A stretch of DNA of 64,000 nucleotides, from NCBI RefSeq assembly GCF_000526315.1, contig NZ_JAFV01000001.1:1922001-1986000 (forward strand), given 5' to 3'. Origin of the DNA: Methylopila sp. 73B (GTDB lineage Bacteria > Pseudomonadota > Alphaproteobacteria > Rhizobiales > Methylopilaceae). Positions 26,853 to 34,670 of this stretch are shown here, piece after piece; within the stretch, counting starts at the first letter, position 1, and each line of letters starts with the position of its first letter. The notes below the pieces were generated by a model, which was not told the origin of the DNA, made no database searches, and saw only the letters and a list, made by a program, of their open reading frames with translations. Made by a program: the position numbers and the translations under genes.

Positions 26853-27743
26853 TCAAGCGGCGAAGCGGCGCGCTGCGTCGATGAGTTCGCGGGTGTAATC
26901 CTCGCGCGGCTCGGCGAGCACCGCGCGGCAGGCGCCCTCCTCCACGACCTGGCCTCGACGCATCACCATGACCCGGTCGCAGAGCGCCTCGACCACCGCG
27001 AGGTCGTGGCTGACGAAGACGAGGCTCAGCCCGCTCCCGTCCCGTAGCTCCCGCAGCAGCGCCAGCACCTGCGCCTGCACGGAGACGTCGAGCGCCGAGA
27101 CGGGCTCGTCGAGCACGACGATGGCCGGCTCCGCCGAGAGCGCGCGGGCGATCCCGATGCGCTGCAACTGGCCGCCGGAGAACTCGTGGGGGTGACGGCC
27201 GGCGTGCTCCGGCGCGAGGCCGACCCGTTCGAACAGCTCCGCCACGCGGGCCGTCCGGCGCGCCGCGTCCCAGCCCTTCAGCCCGATCATCGGCGCCTCG
27301 ACGCTGGCGCCCACCGTCTTGCGCGGGTTCATGGCGCTCGCCGGATCCTGAAACACCATCTGCACGCGCCGCTGCAGCCGGCGGCGATCGCCGGCGCGGG
27401 CAAGATCGAGCGCCTCGCCGTCAAGCGCGATCACGCCGTCGCTCGGCTGCAGCAGCCCGACCAGCATGCGCGCCAGCGTGGACTTGCCGGAGCCGCTTTC
27501 GCCGACGATCCCGAGCGTCTCGCCCGGCCCGAGCGCAAGGCTGACGCGGTCGACCGCCACCAGCGCCGGACGTTTCTTGCCCAGCCACCCGCCGCCTCCG
27601 CCGAAGCTGCGGGTGACGGCGCGGGCCTCCAACAGGGGCGCTGGCGGGGCTGTGCGTGCGTCAGCCGACGTGCGTGCTTCGAGACGCCTGCCTGCGGCAG
27701 CCTCCTCAGCATGAGGAGGTGGGGAGTCGCCGGGGAGCCTCAA
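26853..27743 (-). CDS. Peptide-type ABC transporter ATP-binding protein (DppF/OppF-like), start within a repeat
   Basis: A 296-residue ATPase. Walker A is GIVGESGSGKSTLARM, the Q-loop segment VQMVFQDPASAMNPRKTV, the signature HEFSGGQLQRIGIARAL, Walker B AIVVLDEPVSALD, and the switch VFVSHDLAVVEALCDRVMVM. The first 25 residues (RLPGDSPPPHAEEAAAGRR...) are translated from repeat B2. The proposed start is TTG 27743, with GAGGAGG from the repeat 8 bp ahead; a TTG near 27628 in PAPLLEARAV is an alternative. It is the last gene of the importer operon, 73 bp after the permease-ATPase gene. The C-terminus lacks the usual cysteine-rich oligopeptide motif. Confidence 0.87.
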   Translation of the reverse strand: MRLPGDSPPPHAEEAAAGRRLEARTSADARTAPPAPLLEARAVTRSFGGGGGWLGKKRPALVAVDRVSLALGPGETLGIVGESGSGKSTLARMLVGLLQPSDGVIALDGEALDLARAGDRRRLQRRVQMVFQDPASAMNPRKTVGASVEAPMIGLKGWDAARRTARVAELFERVGLAPEHAGRHPHEFSGGQLQRIGIARALSAEPAIVVLDEPVSALDVSVQAQVLALLRELRDGSGLSLVFVSHDLAVVEALCDRVMVMRRGQVVEEGACRAVLAEPREDYTRELIDAARRFAA

Positions 27744-27796
27744 TCCAAAACCTCCTCATGCTGAGGAGGCCCTAAGGGCCGTCTCGAAGCACGCAC
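27671..27796. repeat. Palindromic repeat family B, copy B2, at the start of the DppF-like gene
   Basis: About 126 bp with outer arms TGCGTGCTTCGAGACG and CGTCTCGAAGCACGCA and the inner CTCCTCAGCATGAGGAGG hairpin. It covers the gap between the two ATPase genes and the first codons of the downstream one, and supplies its Shine-Dalgarno-like GAGGAGG. Confidence 0.87.
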
Positions 27797-27816
27797 CCCA
27801 TCACCGAGGCCGCCCC

Positions 27817-29877
27817 TCACGCCGCCTCTCCCAAAAGCTCGCGCCAGCGGATGCAGCGCACGCGACGACCTTCGCCCACGTCGTCCAGCGCGATCGGCCC
27901 CGCCCGGCAGGCGTCGACGGCGTGGTCGCAGCGGGGTGAGAAGGCGCAGCCCTCTGGGCGGGCGTCGATCGCAGGCGGAGCGCCGGGGATGGGCGCGAGC
28001 GGCTTGTCCGGCCGCCCCAGCTCGGGCGCGCAGGCGATCAGGCGGGCGGCGTAGGGGTGCAACGGCCGTTCGGCGACGGCGCGCGAGGGACCCTCCTCCA
28101 CGATTTCGCCGGCGTACATCACCGCGATCCGGTCGCAGAGGCGGGCGACCACGCCGACGTCGTGGCTGACGAAGATCAGCGCCGCGCCGCGCTCGCGCCG
28201 GATGCGGGCGAACAGCTCCAGAATGCGCGCTTGCGTGGCGGCGTCGAGCGCGGTCGTCGGCTCGTCCGCGATCAATACGTCCGGCGCGTTCGCGAGCGCC
28301 ATGGCGACGCCGACCCGCTGGCGCTGGCCGCCGGAGAGCTCGTGCGGATAGGCCCGCGCGATGCGCTCGGGGTCCGGCAGGCCCACGTCCGCCATCAGCG
28401 CCCTCGCCCGCGCGCGCAAGGCCTTCGCGCCCTCGCCCGGCGCCGGGCGGATCGCCTCCACGATCTGCGCCTCGATCCGCATCAGCGGGTTCAGCGTCGT
28501 CAGCGGGTCTTGGAACACATAGGCGATGCGCTCGCCCCTGAGCCGCCGCAGGGCGTCGAGGCCGAGACCCAGCACGTCCGCGCCGGCGATCCGCACCGCG
28601 CCGGCGATGATCGTCCCCGGCGGCGTCGGCGCGAGCCGCGCGAGCGAGAGCGCCGTCACCGACTTGCCCGAGCCGCTTTCGCCCACGATCCCCAGCGCCT
28701 CGCCGGCCTGAAGCGCAAAGGAGACGTCCCGGATCGCCGGGAAGCTCCCGCGGGAGGTGGCGAAGGCGGTGGTGAGCGCGCGGACGTCGAGGACGGGGGG
28801 AGCGGGAGCGCTACCGTCGACGTCGGGCGCCCACCTCTCCCCGGCGGGGAGAGGTCGCGAGGCGTCAGCCTCGCGGGTGAGAGGGAATTGACCTCTCCGG
28901 TCAGCGCTCGGCCCCCTCACCCGGCCCTCCTGGCCGACCTCTCCCCGCCGGGGAGAGGTGAAGGCGCCGCTCGCTTCATGCCCCGGCGTTCCCAGTGCAA
29001 CCCTCCCCCGCGCCACCCGCGTCGCCGGCTGCGGCGCGCCGGTCTCGGCGCCTTTCATGCGCGGGTCCAACGCGTCGCGCAGGCCGTCGCCCAGCAGGTT
29101 GAGGCCGACCACCAGCACGAACACCACGACGCCCGGCGCAGCCGCCACGTGGGGCGCGGCGACCACCACCTTGCGGCCGTCGCCCAGCATGGAGCCGAGG
29201 TCGGCCTGCGGCGGCTGCGCCCCGAGTCCGAGAAAGGAGAGGCCCGCGGTCTCGAGGATCATCCAGCCGATCGTCGTGGCCGCGGTGACGATGAGCAGCG
29301 GCGCGACGTTGGGGAGAACCTCGCTCAGCAGGATCCGCAGGTCCGAAAACCCGGCGAGACGGGCGGCGGCCACATAGTCCCGCCGCACGATCCCAAGCGC
29401 CTGCCCACGCACTGCGCGGGCGAAGAACGGCACGTTGACGATGGCGATGGCGAGCGCGGCGTTGGTCAGGCCCGGCCCCAGCGCCGCGACCACGGCGAGC
29501 GCCAGGAGCAGGTAGGGAAAGGCCATCAGCACGTCGACGAGCCGCATGAGGAGGCCGTCGACCCAGCGGCCGTAGAAGGCGGCGACGAGGCCGATGGTCC
29601 CGCCGACCAGCGCCGCCGCGAGCGTCGCAGCGACGCCGACCGCGAGGCTGACGCGGAGCCCGAAGATCAGCCGCGAGAGGACGTCCCGGCCGAGCTGGTC
29701 CGTGCCCAGCAGATGCCCCGCCGAGCCAAGGCCCGCCAGCCGGTTCGCGGGTTCGGTGGCGTCGGGGTCGGGAAGCGGAAGAAAGGGGGCCGCCAGCGCG
29801 AGCGCGGCGAAGACCGCCACCAGGGCGAGGCCCGCGAGCGCGAAGGGCTGGCGCGCGAGCCGCGCGAGGACGCTCAC
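27817..29877 (-). CDS. Peptide-type ABC permease-ATPase fusion (DppC-DppD-like) with repeat in the linker
   Basis: A 686-residue fusion. Residues 1-290 are a DppC-like permease (GTDQLGRDVLSRLIFGLRVSLAVG, the EAA-type loop YVAAARLAGFSDLRILLSEVLPNVAPLLIV, and LSFLGLGAQPPQADLGSMLGDG). Residues about 307-349 are encoded by repeat A3. Residues about 355-686 are a DppD-like ATPase: Walker A GESGSGKSVTALSLARL, signature HELSGGQRQRVGVAMAL, Walker B VLIADEPTTALD, and the C-terminal CAFSPRCDHAVDAC cysteine motif of oligopeptide ATPases. The GTG start overlaps the DppB-like stop (GTGA). Fusions of this order are known in rhizobial peptide importers; the repeat-derived linker is the oddity. Confidence 0.9.
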   Translation of the reverse strand: MSVLARLARQPFALAGLALVAVFAALALAAPFLPLPDPDATEPANRLAGLGSAGHLLGTDQLGRDVLSRLIFGLRVSLAVGVAATLAAALVGGTIGLVAAFYGRWVDGLLMRLVDVLMAFPYLLLALAVVAALGPGLTNAALAIAIVNVPFFARAVRGQALGIVRRDYVAAARLAGFSDLRILLSEVLPNVAPLLIVTAATTIGWMILETAGLSFLGLGAQPPQADLGSMLGDGRKVVVAAPHVAAAPGVVVFVLVVGLNLLGDGLRDALDPRMKGAETGAPQPATRVARGRVALGTPGHEASGAFTSPRRGEVGQEGRVRGPSADRRGQFPLTREADASRPLPAGERWAPDVDGSAPAPPVLDVRALTTAFATSRGSFPAIRDVSFALQAGEALGIVGESGSGKSVTALSLARLAPTPPGTIIAGAVRIAGADVLGLGLDALRRLRGERIAYVFQDPLTTLNPLMRIEAQIVEAIRPAPGEGAKALRARARALMADVGLPDPERIARAYPHELSGGQRQRVGVAMALANAPDVLIADEPTTALDAATQARILELFARIRRERGAALIFVSHDVGVVARLCDRIAVMYAGEIVEEGPSRAVAERPLHPYAARLIACAPELGRPDKPLAPIPGAPPAIDARPEGCAFSPRCDHAVDACRAGPIALDDVGEGRRVRCIRWRELLGEAA
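28833..28959. repeat. Palindromic repeat family A, copy A3, inside the permease-ATPase fusion
   Basis: A 127 bp element with ACCTCTCCCC and GGGGAGAGGT ends that stays open in the coding frame (translation includes [15 protein letters not shown]). It is the same length as the coding copy in ureF. Confidence 0.88.
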
Positions 29878-30821
29878 GCCTCGATCCTCGGGTCGAGGAC
29901 GGCCTGCGCGAGATCAGTGACGACGTTGATCGCCACATAGAGCGCGGCCACCGCCAGCACCCCGCCCTGCACAAGCAGGATGTCGCGCCGGCCGACCGCC
30001 TCCACCAGCATGCGGCCGACGCCCGGCCACTGGAACACGGTCTCCACATAGACCGCGCCGCCCAGCACGTAGCCCGCCTGCAGCCCGATGACGGGGACCA
30101 CCGCGACCAGCGCGCTCTTCAGCGCATGGACCGAGATCACCCGGTCCTCGTCAACGCCCTTGGCGCGGGCGGTGCGCACGAAATCCTGCCGCAGCACGTC
30201 GAGCATGGCGGCGCGGGTGAGCCGGCCGAGGATCGCGGTCGCGACCACCGCGAGCGTCACGGCCGGCAGCACGAGGTGCCTCAGCAGGTCGGCGATCCCG
30301 CCGCCCCCGAACAGCGCGCTCATGCCGCCGGTCGGAAACCAGCCGAGCCCGACCGAAAGCCAGAGGATGAGCAGGAGCCCCAGGAAGAACGAGGGCGTGG
30401 AGACTCCGAGCAGCAAGGCCAGGCCGATCGTGCGGTCGACCCAGCCGTTCTGCCGCACAGCGGAGGCGACGCCCGCGGCGAGGCCGAACAGGACGCTCAA
30501 GGCCAGCGCCGCGGCGGCGAGGATCAGCGTCGGCCCGAGCCGCTCGAGCACCTCGTCGAGCACCGGCCGGTCGAGCGCGTAGGAGCGGCCGAGGTCGCCG
30601 GTCAGCGCGTTCCCCACCCAGGCGAGGTAGCGGACGGGCAGCGGACGGTCGAGGCCGAGCTCGGCGTTCAGCCGGGCGACGCTTTCGGGCGTCGCGTAGG
30701 AGCCGAGGATGGCCAGCGCCGGATCGCCGGGCACCAGCGCGATCACAAGGAACACCACCACCGTGACGCCGAACAGCACGGGGACCGCGAGCGCGAGGCG
30801 GCGGAGCGCATAGGACCTCAT
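29874..30821 (-). CDS. Peptide-type ABC transporter permease (DppB-like)
   Basis: A 315-residue permease with six helices. It opens MRSYALRRLALAVPVLFGVTVVVFLVIALVPGDPA, the typical DppB start. NALTGDLGRSYALDRPVLDEVLERLGPTLILA and the EAA-type loop DFVRTARAKGVDEDRVISVHALKSALVAVVPVIGLQAGYVLGG are family hallmarks. The ATG at 30821 overlaps the stop of the binding-protein gene (ATGA). It pairs with the DppC half of the next gene. Confidence 0.92.
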   Translation of the reverse strand: MRSYALRRLALAVPVLFGVTVVVFLVIALVPGDPALAILGSYATPESVARLNAELGLDRPLPVRYLAWVGNALTGDLGRSYALDRPVLDEVLERLGPTLILAAAALALSVLFGLAAGVASAVRQNGWVDRTIGLALLLGVSTPSFFLGLLLILWLSVGLGWFPTGGMSALFGGGGIADLLRHLVLPAVTLAVVATAILGRLTRAAMLDVLRQDFVRTARAKGVDEDRVISVHALKSALVAVVPVIGLQAGYVLGGAVYVETVFQWPGVGRMLVEAVGRRDILLVQGGVLAVAALYVAINVVTDLAQAVLDPRIEA

Positions 30822-32395
30822 CGCTTCGACACGCCCTTCAGCTCCAGCAGCGACGACGGCTCCAGCGTCAGTCCCTCGACGCTCGCGGCCGTCACCGCCG
30901 TCTGCTTGGCGGAGGCGACGAAGGCCCAGGGCGCGGCGTCGTGCACGAGCCGGTCGATCCGCCGGTAGAGCCCGGCGCGGGCCTCCGCGTCCGTCTCCTT
31001 GCGCGCGGCGTCGATCAGCCGGTCGAGCTCCGGGTCGGAGAAGCCGCCGGCGTTGAAGCCGCCTTTGTCGGCGGCCGCCTCCGAGCGCAGCGCGAGATAG
31101 GGCAGCGTGTCGGGGTCGTTGGTGGCCCAGGCCATCTCGGCCATGGCGGCGCCTTTCAGGCCGCCGTTGACGCGGGCGAGATAGGCGTTCCACTCGAAGG
31201 TCTCGATCACGGCCTTCAGCCCGACGCGGGCGAGGTCCGCCTGGATCGCGGTCGCCATGGCGAGCGGCTCCAGCATGCCGGAGCCGCCCTCCGCCGCGAG
31301 CAGGGTAAGCGTCGCGCCCTCCGCGCTTGCCTCGCGGATCAGCGCGCGGGCGCGCTCCGGGTCATGCGGATAGGGTTCGAGCGTGGGATCGTGCGCAGCG
31401 CCGAAGGCGGGCGAGATCGGGCCAGCCGGCACGGTCGCGGCGTTCGACAGCACGTTCTCGACGATCGTCCGCTTGTCGATCGCGAGGTTCACCGCCCGGC
31501 GCACCCGCACGTCCTTAAGCGGTCCCTCGGCCGCGTTCAGGATGAGAAACCAGAGGTGCGGCGCCGGCGCCTCGTGCAGGGCGAAGCGGGCGGGGTCACG
31601 GAAGCTCGAGAGTTGGTCCGGCGGGACCTCCACCATCAGGTCGATCCCGCCCGCCAGCATCTCGCTCGTCCGGGCGTTGGCGTCCGGGATCGGGCGGAAG
31701 GCGACGCGCGCGAGCGGGGGCTGATCGCCCCAGTAGGCCTCGTTGCGCAGGAGCGCCACCTGCCGGCCGCTCTCCCAGCGCTCGAACCGGAACGGCCCCG
31801 TGCCGACCGGCGCGCGGCCGAAGCCCTTGCCCTCGGCCTTAACCGCCGCCGGCGAGACCATGTAGCCGATGGGATAGGCGAGATGCGCGAGCAGCGGCGC
31901 GTAGGGCTGGTCCAGCTTCAGCCGGACGGTGAGCGGACCGACGACCTCCACCGCCGTCACCGGCGCAAGGAAGAAGGCGAGCGGGAACGGGCCGGCGTCC
32001 GCGTTCGGATGTTTCGGGTCGAGCAGGCGCGCGAAGTTGAACCGGACGGCTTCCGCGTCGAACGCTGTCCCGTCGTGGAAACGCACGCCCGGGCGGAGAT
32101 GGAAGGTGTAGGCCCTCCCGTCGTCCGACATCTCCCAGCGCTCGGCCAGCGCCGGGGCGGGCTCCAGCGACCCGGGGCGGAAACGCGCCAATCCCTCGAA
32201 CAGGTTGGCGAGGATGCGGAAGTCGTTGGCGGCGGTCACCGTCGCCGGATCGAGCGACTTGGGCTCCGCCATCTGCCCCACCACCAGCGTGTCCTTCGGC
32301 GTCGCCGTGCGCCCCGGCCCGGTGGCGACGAGCGCGGCGATCCCGAGCGCGAGGCTGAGGACGCAGATCGTGAAGCCGGTCGCGGCGCGGCCCAT
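30818..32395 (-). CDS. ABC transporter substrate-binding protein, family 5 (peptide/nickel type)
   Basis: A 525-residue periplasmic binding protein. An N-terminal signal (FTICVLSLALGIAALVATG) is followed by TLVVGQMAEPKSLDPATVTAANDFRILANLFEGL and the family signature AERWEMSDDGRAYTFHLRPGVRFHDGTAFDAEAVRFNFARLLD. It is the first gene of the four-gene importer operon (binding protein, DppB, DppC-DppD, DppF). Substrates of this family range over peptides, nickel complexes and opines; the sequence does not decide. Confidence 0.9.
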   Translation of the reverse strand: MGRAATGFTICVLSLALGIAALVATGPGRTATPKDTLVVGQMAEPKSLDPATVTAANDFRILANLFEGLARFRPGSLEPAPALAERWEMSDDGRAYTFHLRPGVRFHDGTAFDAEAVRFNFARLLDPKHPNADAGPFPLAFFLAPVTAVEVVGPLTVRLKLDQPYAPLLAHLAYPIGYMVSPAAVKAEGKGFGRAPVGTGPFRFERWESGRQVALLRNEAYWGDQPPLARVAFRPIPDANARTSEMLAGGIDLMVEVPPDQLSSFRDPARFALHEAPAPHLWFLILNAAEGPLKDVRVRRAVNLAIDKRTIVENVLSNAATVPAGPISPAFGAAHDPTLEPYPHDPERARALIREASAEGATLTLLAAEGGSGMLEPLAMATAIQADLARVGLKAVIETFEWNAYLARVNGGLKGAAMAEMAWATNDPDTLPYLALRSEAAADKGGFNAGGFSDPELDRLIDAARKETDAEARAGLYRRIDRLVHDAAPWAFVASAKQTAVTAASVEGLTLEPSSLLELKGVSKR

Positions 32396-32601
32396 GTCCC
32401 CTCCCGGTTCGGCTGCAGGCCTCCTCCGTTATAGGCCGTGTCGCGCGTCCGTCAGGGCCGTCGAGAGGTCAGGACCAATCTTCCCGGCATAGACAGCCAA
32501 AGATCCGTCCTGCGCCACTCGACCGCAGTCATCGAGTTTCGCTTGAAACGCAACGCGATGCTCATACGCTCCACCCCCCGCAATAATCTGAGGTGCAATC
32601 C

Positions 32602-33771
32602 ATGGCGTATGTGTTGGGCACGGGCCAGAACGACGTCCTCGACTACAGCTCAGGCGTCACCGATGATGGAGATACTATCCTAGGTGGCAGCGGCGACGAC
32701 GTGATCTACGGCCGCGGGGGCGCCGACACCATCTACGGCGGCAACGACGTCTCGACGAACTACCTCGGCGCCGACGTCCTGTACGGCGGCGACGGCGACG
32801 ATCTGCTGGTCGGCGACAAGGGCGTCGACACGCTCTACGGCGGCGCCGGCGCCGACACCTTCGCGATGCGCTACGAGACCGAGATCGACGACGTCTATGG
32901 CGAGAGCGGCGTCGACACCCTGTCGTTCTTCGGGTTCGACCGCGCAATCAACGTCAATCTCGCCAAGAAATCCTACTCCGTCGAAGGCGCCGCGGAGGGC
33001 GCGCATGTCGTGTCCGGCGTCGAAAACGTCCTGGGCGACGGCGGCGACGACGTCATCGTGGGCGACACGCGCAACAATCGCCTGGAGGGCGACCTCGGAG
33101 ACGACACGCTCGACGGCGGCGCCGGCGACGACTACCTGGAGGGCGGCTACGGCGCGGACCGGCTGATCGGACGGGACGGCGCCGACCGGCTCTATGGCGG
33201 CAGCGACAGCGACCAGTTGTTCGGCGGCGCAGGAAATGACCGGCTCTACGGCGGGACCTTCGCCGACCGGCTCTACGGCGACGCCGGCGACGACGTGGTC
33301 TCGGGGGACGACGGCGACGACCTCGTCTACGGCGGAGACGGCGCCGACAAGCTGCTCGGCGGTCTCGGTCAAGACAAGCTCTACGGCGGCGACGGGAACG
33401 ACACGCTCTACGGCCAGGACGGGAACGACGGTCTTCGCGGCGACGCGGGCGCTGACACGCTGGTCGGCGGGGGCGGCGACGACACGCTGAGCGGCGGCGC
33501 GGGCGCCGACCGGCTCTCGGGCGGCGCCGGAAGCGACACCTTCATTTTCGCAGGGCTCGCCGAGCGCGACGTGATCACCGACTTCGCCGCCGGATCGTCG
33601 TCGGTCGACGTCATCCAGATGAGCTCGAGCGTCTACGCGTCCTTCGCCGAGGTGATCGACCACGCCCGGGACACCGCGTCGGGCGCGCTGATCGCTTACG
33701 ACAACGGCAGCATCCTGCTGGCCCACGTCAGCGTCGCGGACCTGAACGCCAACGATTTCGTCTTCGTCTAG
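32602..33771 (+). CDS. RTX calcium-binding repeat protein, probable type I-secreted
   Basis: A 389-residue acidic protein made largely of RTX nonapeptides, GGxGxDxLY or similar (for example GGSGDDVIYGRGGADTIYGG, GGAGNDRLYGG), running almost to the end. The last 70 residues lack repeats (VITDFAAGSSSVDVIQMSSSVY ... LNANDFVFV) and look like a type I secretion signal ending in hydrophobic and acidic residues. It has no signal peptide and no enzymatic domain. The ATG at 32602 has AGGTG seven bases ahead; a GTG three codons earlier is possible. No type I exporter genes are in the window. Confidence 0.9.
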   Translation: MAYVLGTGQNDVLDYSSGVTDDGDTILGGSGDDVIYGRGGADTIYGGNDVSTNYLGADVLYGGDGDDLLVGDKGVDTLYGGAGADTFAMRYETEIDDVYGESGVDTLSFFGFDRAINVNLAKKSYSVEGAAEGAHVVSGVENVLGDGGDDVIVGDTRNNRLEGDLGDDTLDGGAGDDYLEGGYGADRLIGRDGADRLYGGSDSDQLFGGAGNDRLYGGTFADRLYGDAGDDVVSGDDGDDLVYGGDGADKLLGGLGQDKLYGGDGNDTLYGQDGNDGLRGDAGADTLVGGGGDDTLSGGAGADRLSGGAGSDTFIFAGLAERDVITDFAAGSSSVDVIQMSSSVYASFAEVIDHARDTASGALIAYDNGSILLAHVSVADLNANDFVFV

Positions 33772-33784
33772 CGGCGACGACGAC

Positions 33785-33830
33785 GCGTCCGAGCGCCGCC
33801 GCCGTCACTTGGCGGCCGGCGCTCGGACGC
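33785..33830 (+). terminator. Strong hairpin after the RTX gene
   Basis: Arms GCGTCCGAGCGCCG and CGGCGCTCGGACGC, extended inwards by CCGCC/GGCGG around the loop GTCACTT, start 14 bp after the stop codon. No T-tract follows, so termination may rely on the stem; it also lies downstream of the convergent small gene at 33869. Confidence 0.65.
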
Positions 33831-33868
33831 CGCATGGGCCAGCCTGATCCTTCATAGTCCTGGAACGT

Positions 33869-34108
33869 TCAGTCCTCCCGCACCGGCGTCGGCGGCTGCG
33901 TTCCGCGCCGGTAGCCGAGCGACCCGGACCTCTCCGCCTCACGCCGCGCGCGCTCGACCTCCGCGAGCTGCACGAGCAGCGCCCCCACCGCGGCGCGCGG
34001 ATCGCCGTGCGCCTGGGCGATTACCGCCTCTATCTCCGCCGCCTGGCCTGCGAGAATCTCGTCCTGAAACAGCTCCGCCGTCGACGAGGCTTCCGCGTGT
34101 CGCGCCAT
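33869..34108 (-). CDS. Small hypothetical protein
   Basis: A 79-residue acidic-helical protein: MARHAEASSTAELFQDEILAGQAAEIEAVIAQAHGDPRAAVGALLVQLAEVERARREAERSGSLGYRRG... A ribosome-binding site GGAG lies seven bases before the ATG at 34108. The central part is predicted to be helical. I do not recognise a family. Coding is supported by the clear start and alphaproteobacterial codon use. It is convergent with the RTX gene. Confidence 0.6.
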   Translation of the reverse strand: MARHAEASSTAELFQDEILAGQAAEIEAVIAQAHGDPRAAVGALLVQLAEVERARREAERSGSLGYRRGTQPPTPVRED

Positions 34109-34380
34109 GTTTTTGCTCCGTGTCGATCTGAGGAAGAGATTCCAGAAGGCCGGCGGCGAGGCAAGAACAAAATAAGAACATGCCATTTTGGCAGGGGAGA
34201 ACAGGCGTGGTCGCGAGCTTGTCACGCTGGTCCGCGTGAGCCTCCCTAACGAGGCCCCACGCTCAATCGATCTCGGGACCGACGTCGGCCCGGCATGCGG
34301 CTGCGGTCTGGGACCTTCAGGGCCGCCTCCGCGCCCTCGGCGGACGATCGCAGGCCGACAGCCGGCTATCGCAGCGGCGG

Positions 34381-34457
34381 TGGTAGGCCCGGCCGGACTT
34401 GAACCGACAACCAGTCCGTTATGAGCGGACGGCTCTAACCAATTGAGCTACGGGCCC
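34381..34457 (-). tRNA. tRNA with CAU anticodon, probably tRNA-Ile2
   Basis: A 77 nt cloverleaf including encoded CCA. The acceptor strand GGGCCCG pairs with CGGGCCT; the D-arm is GCTC/GAGC; the anticodon stem GTCCG/CGGAC encloses loop CTCATAA (anticodon CAT); the T-arm is GTCGG/CCGGC with loop TTCAAGT. A CAU anticodon means elongator Met or lysidine-modified Ile. The C4-G69 and C5-G68 pairs favour Ile2, the substrate of TilS. The first pair is G1-U72, a wobble. Confidence 0.88.
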
Positions 34458-34551
34458 CCGGGCGCAGACATACGCCAGAGCGGGGCGTTTTGTCATCGGC
34501 CCATGCGGGAGCCCGGCTCGCCCTCCGACAACGCCGCCGCGCCACGCGTCG

Positions 34552-34577
34552 CCACATCGATTTGTTGTTTGATGTGG
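34552..34577. promoter_or_regulatory. Inverted repeat upstream of the dimethylglycine dehydrogenase-like gene
   Basis: Arms CCACATC and GATGTGG separated by 12 bp (GATTTGTTGTTT), about 95 bp before the ATG at 34671 and in a locally AT-rich patch. TTGACT at 34585-34590 just downstream could be a -35 element. It could be an operator; the regulator is unknown. Confidence 0.4.
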
Positions 34578-34670
34578 ATTTGCGTTGACTTCACCGCCGC
34601 GTCACGTGAGGAACGTCGACGTGCGCCGCGGCGGGCGGCGCGCGAGACCTCTCCACGGCAGGGCGCGCGC

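Noticed and set aside
32680-33540. Tandem short repeats, at first sight CRISPR-like
   Set aside because: They are codons for RTX glycine-aspartate nonapeptides in a single open frame, without constant repeats or unique spacers.
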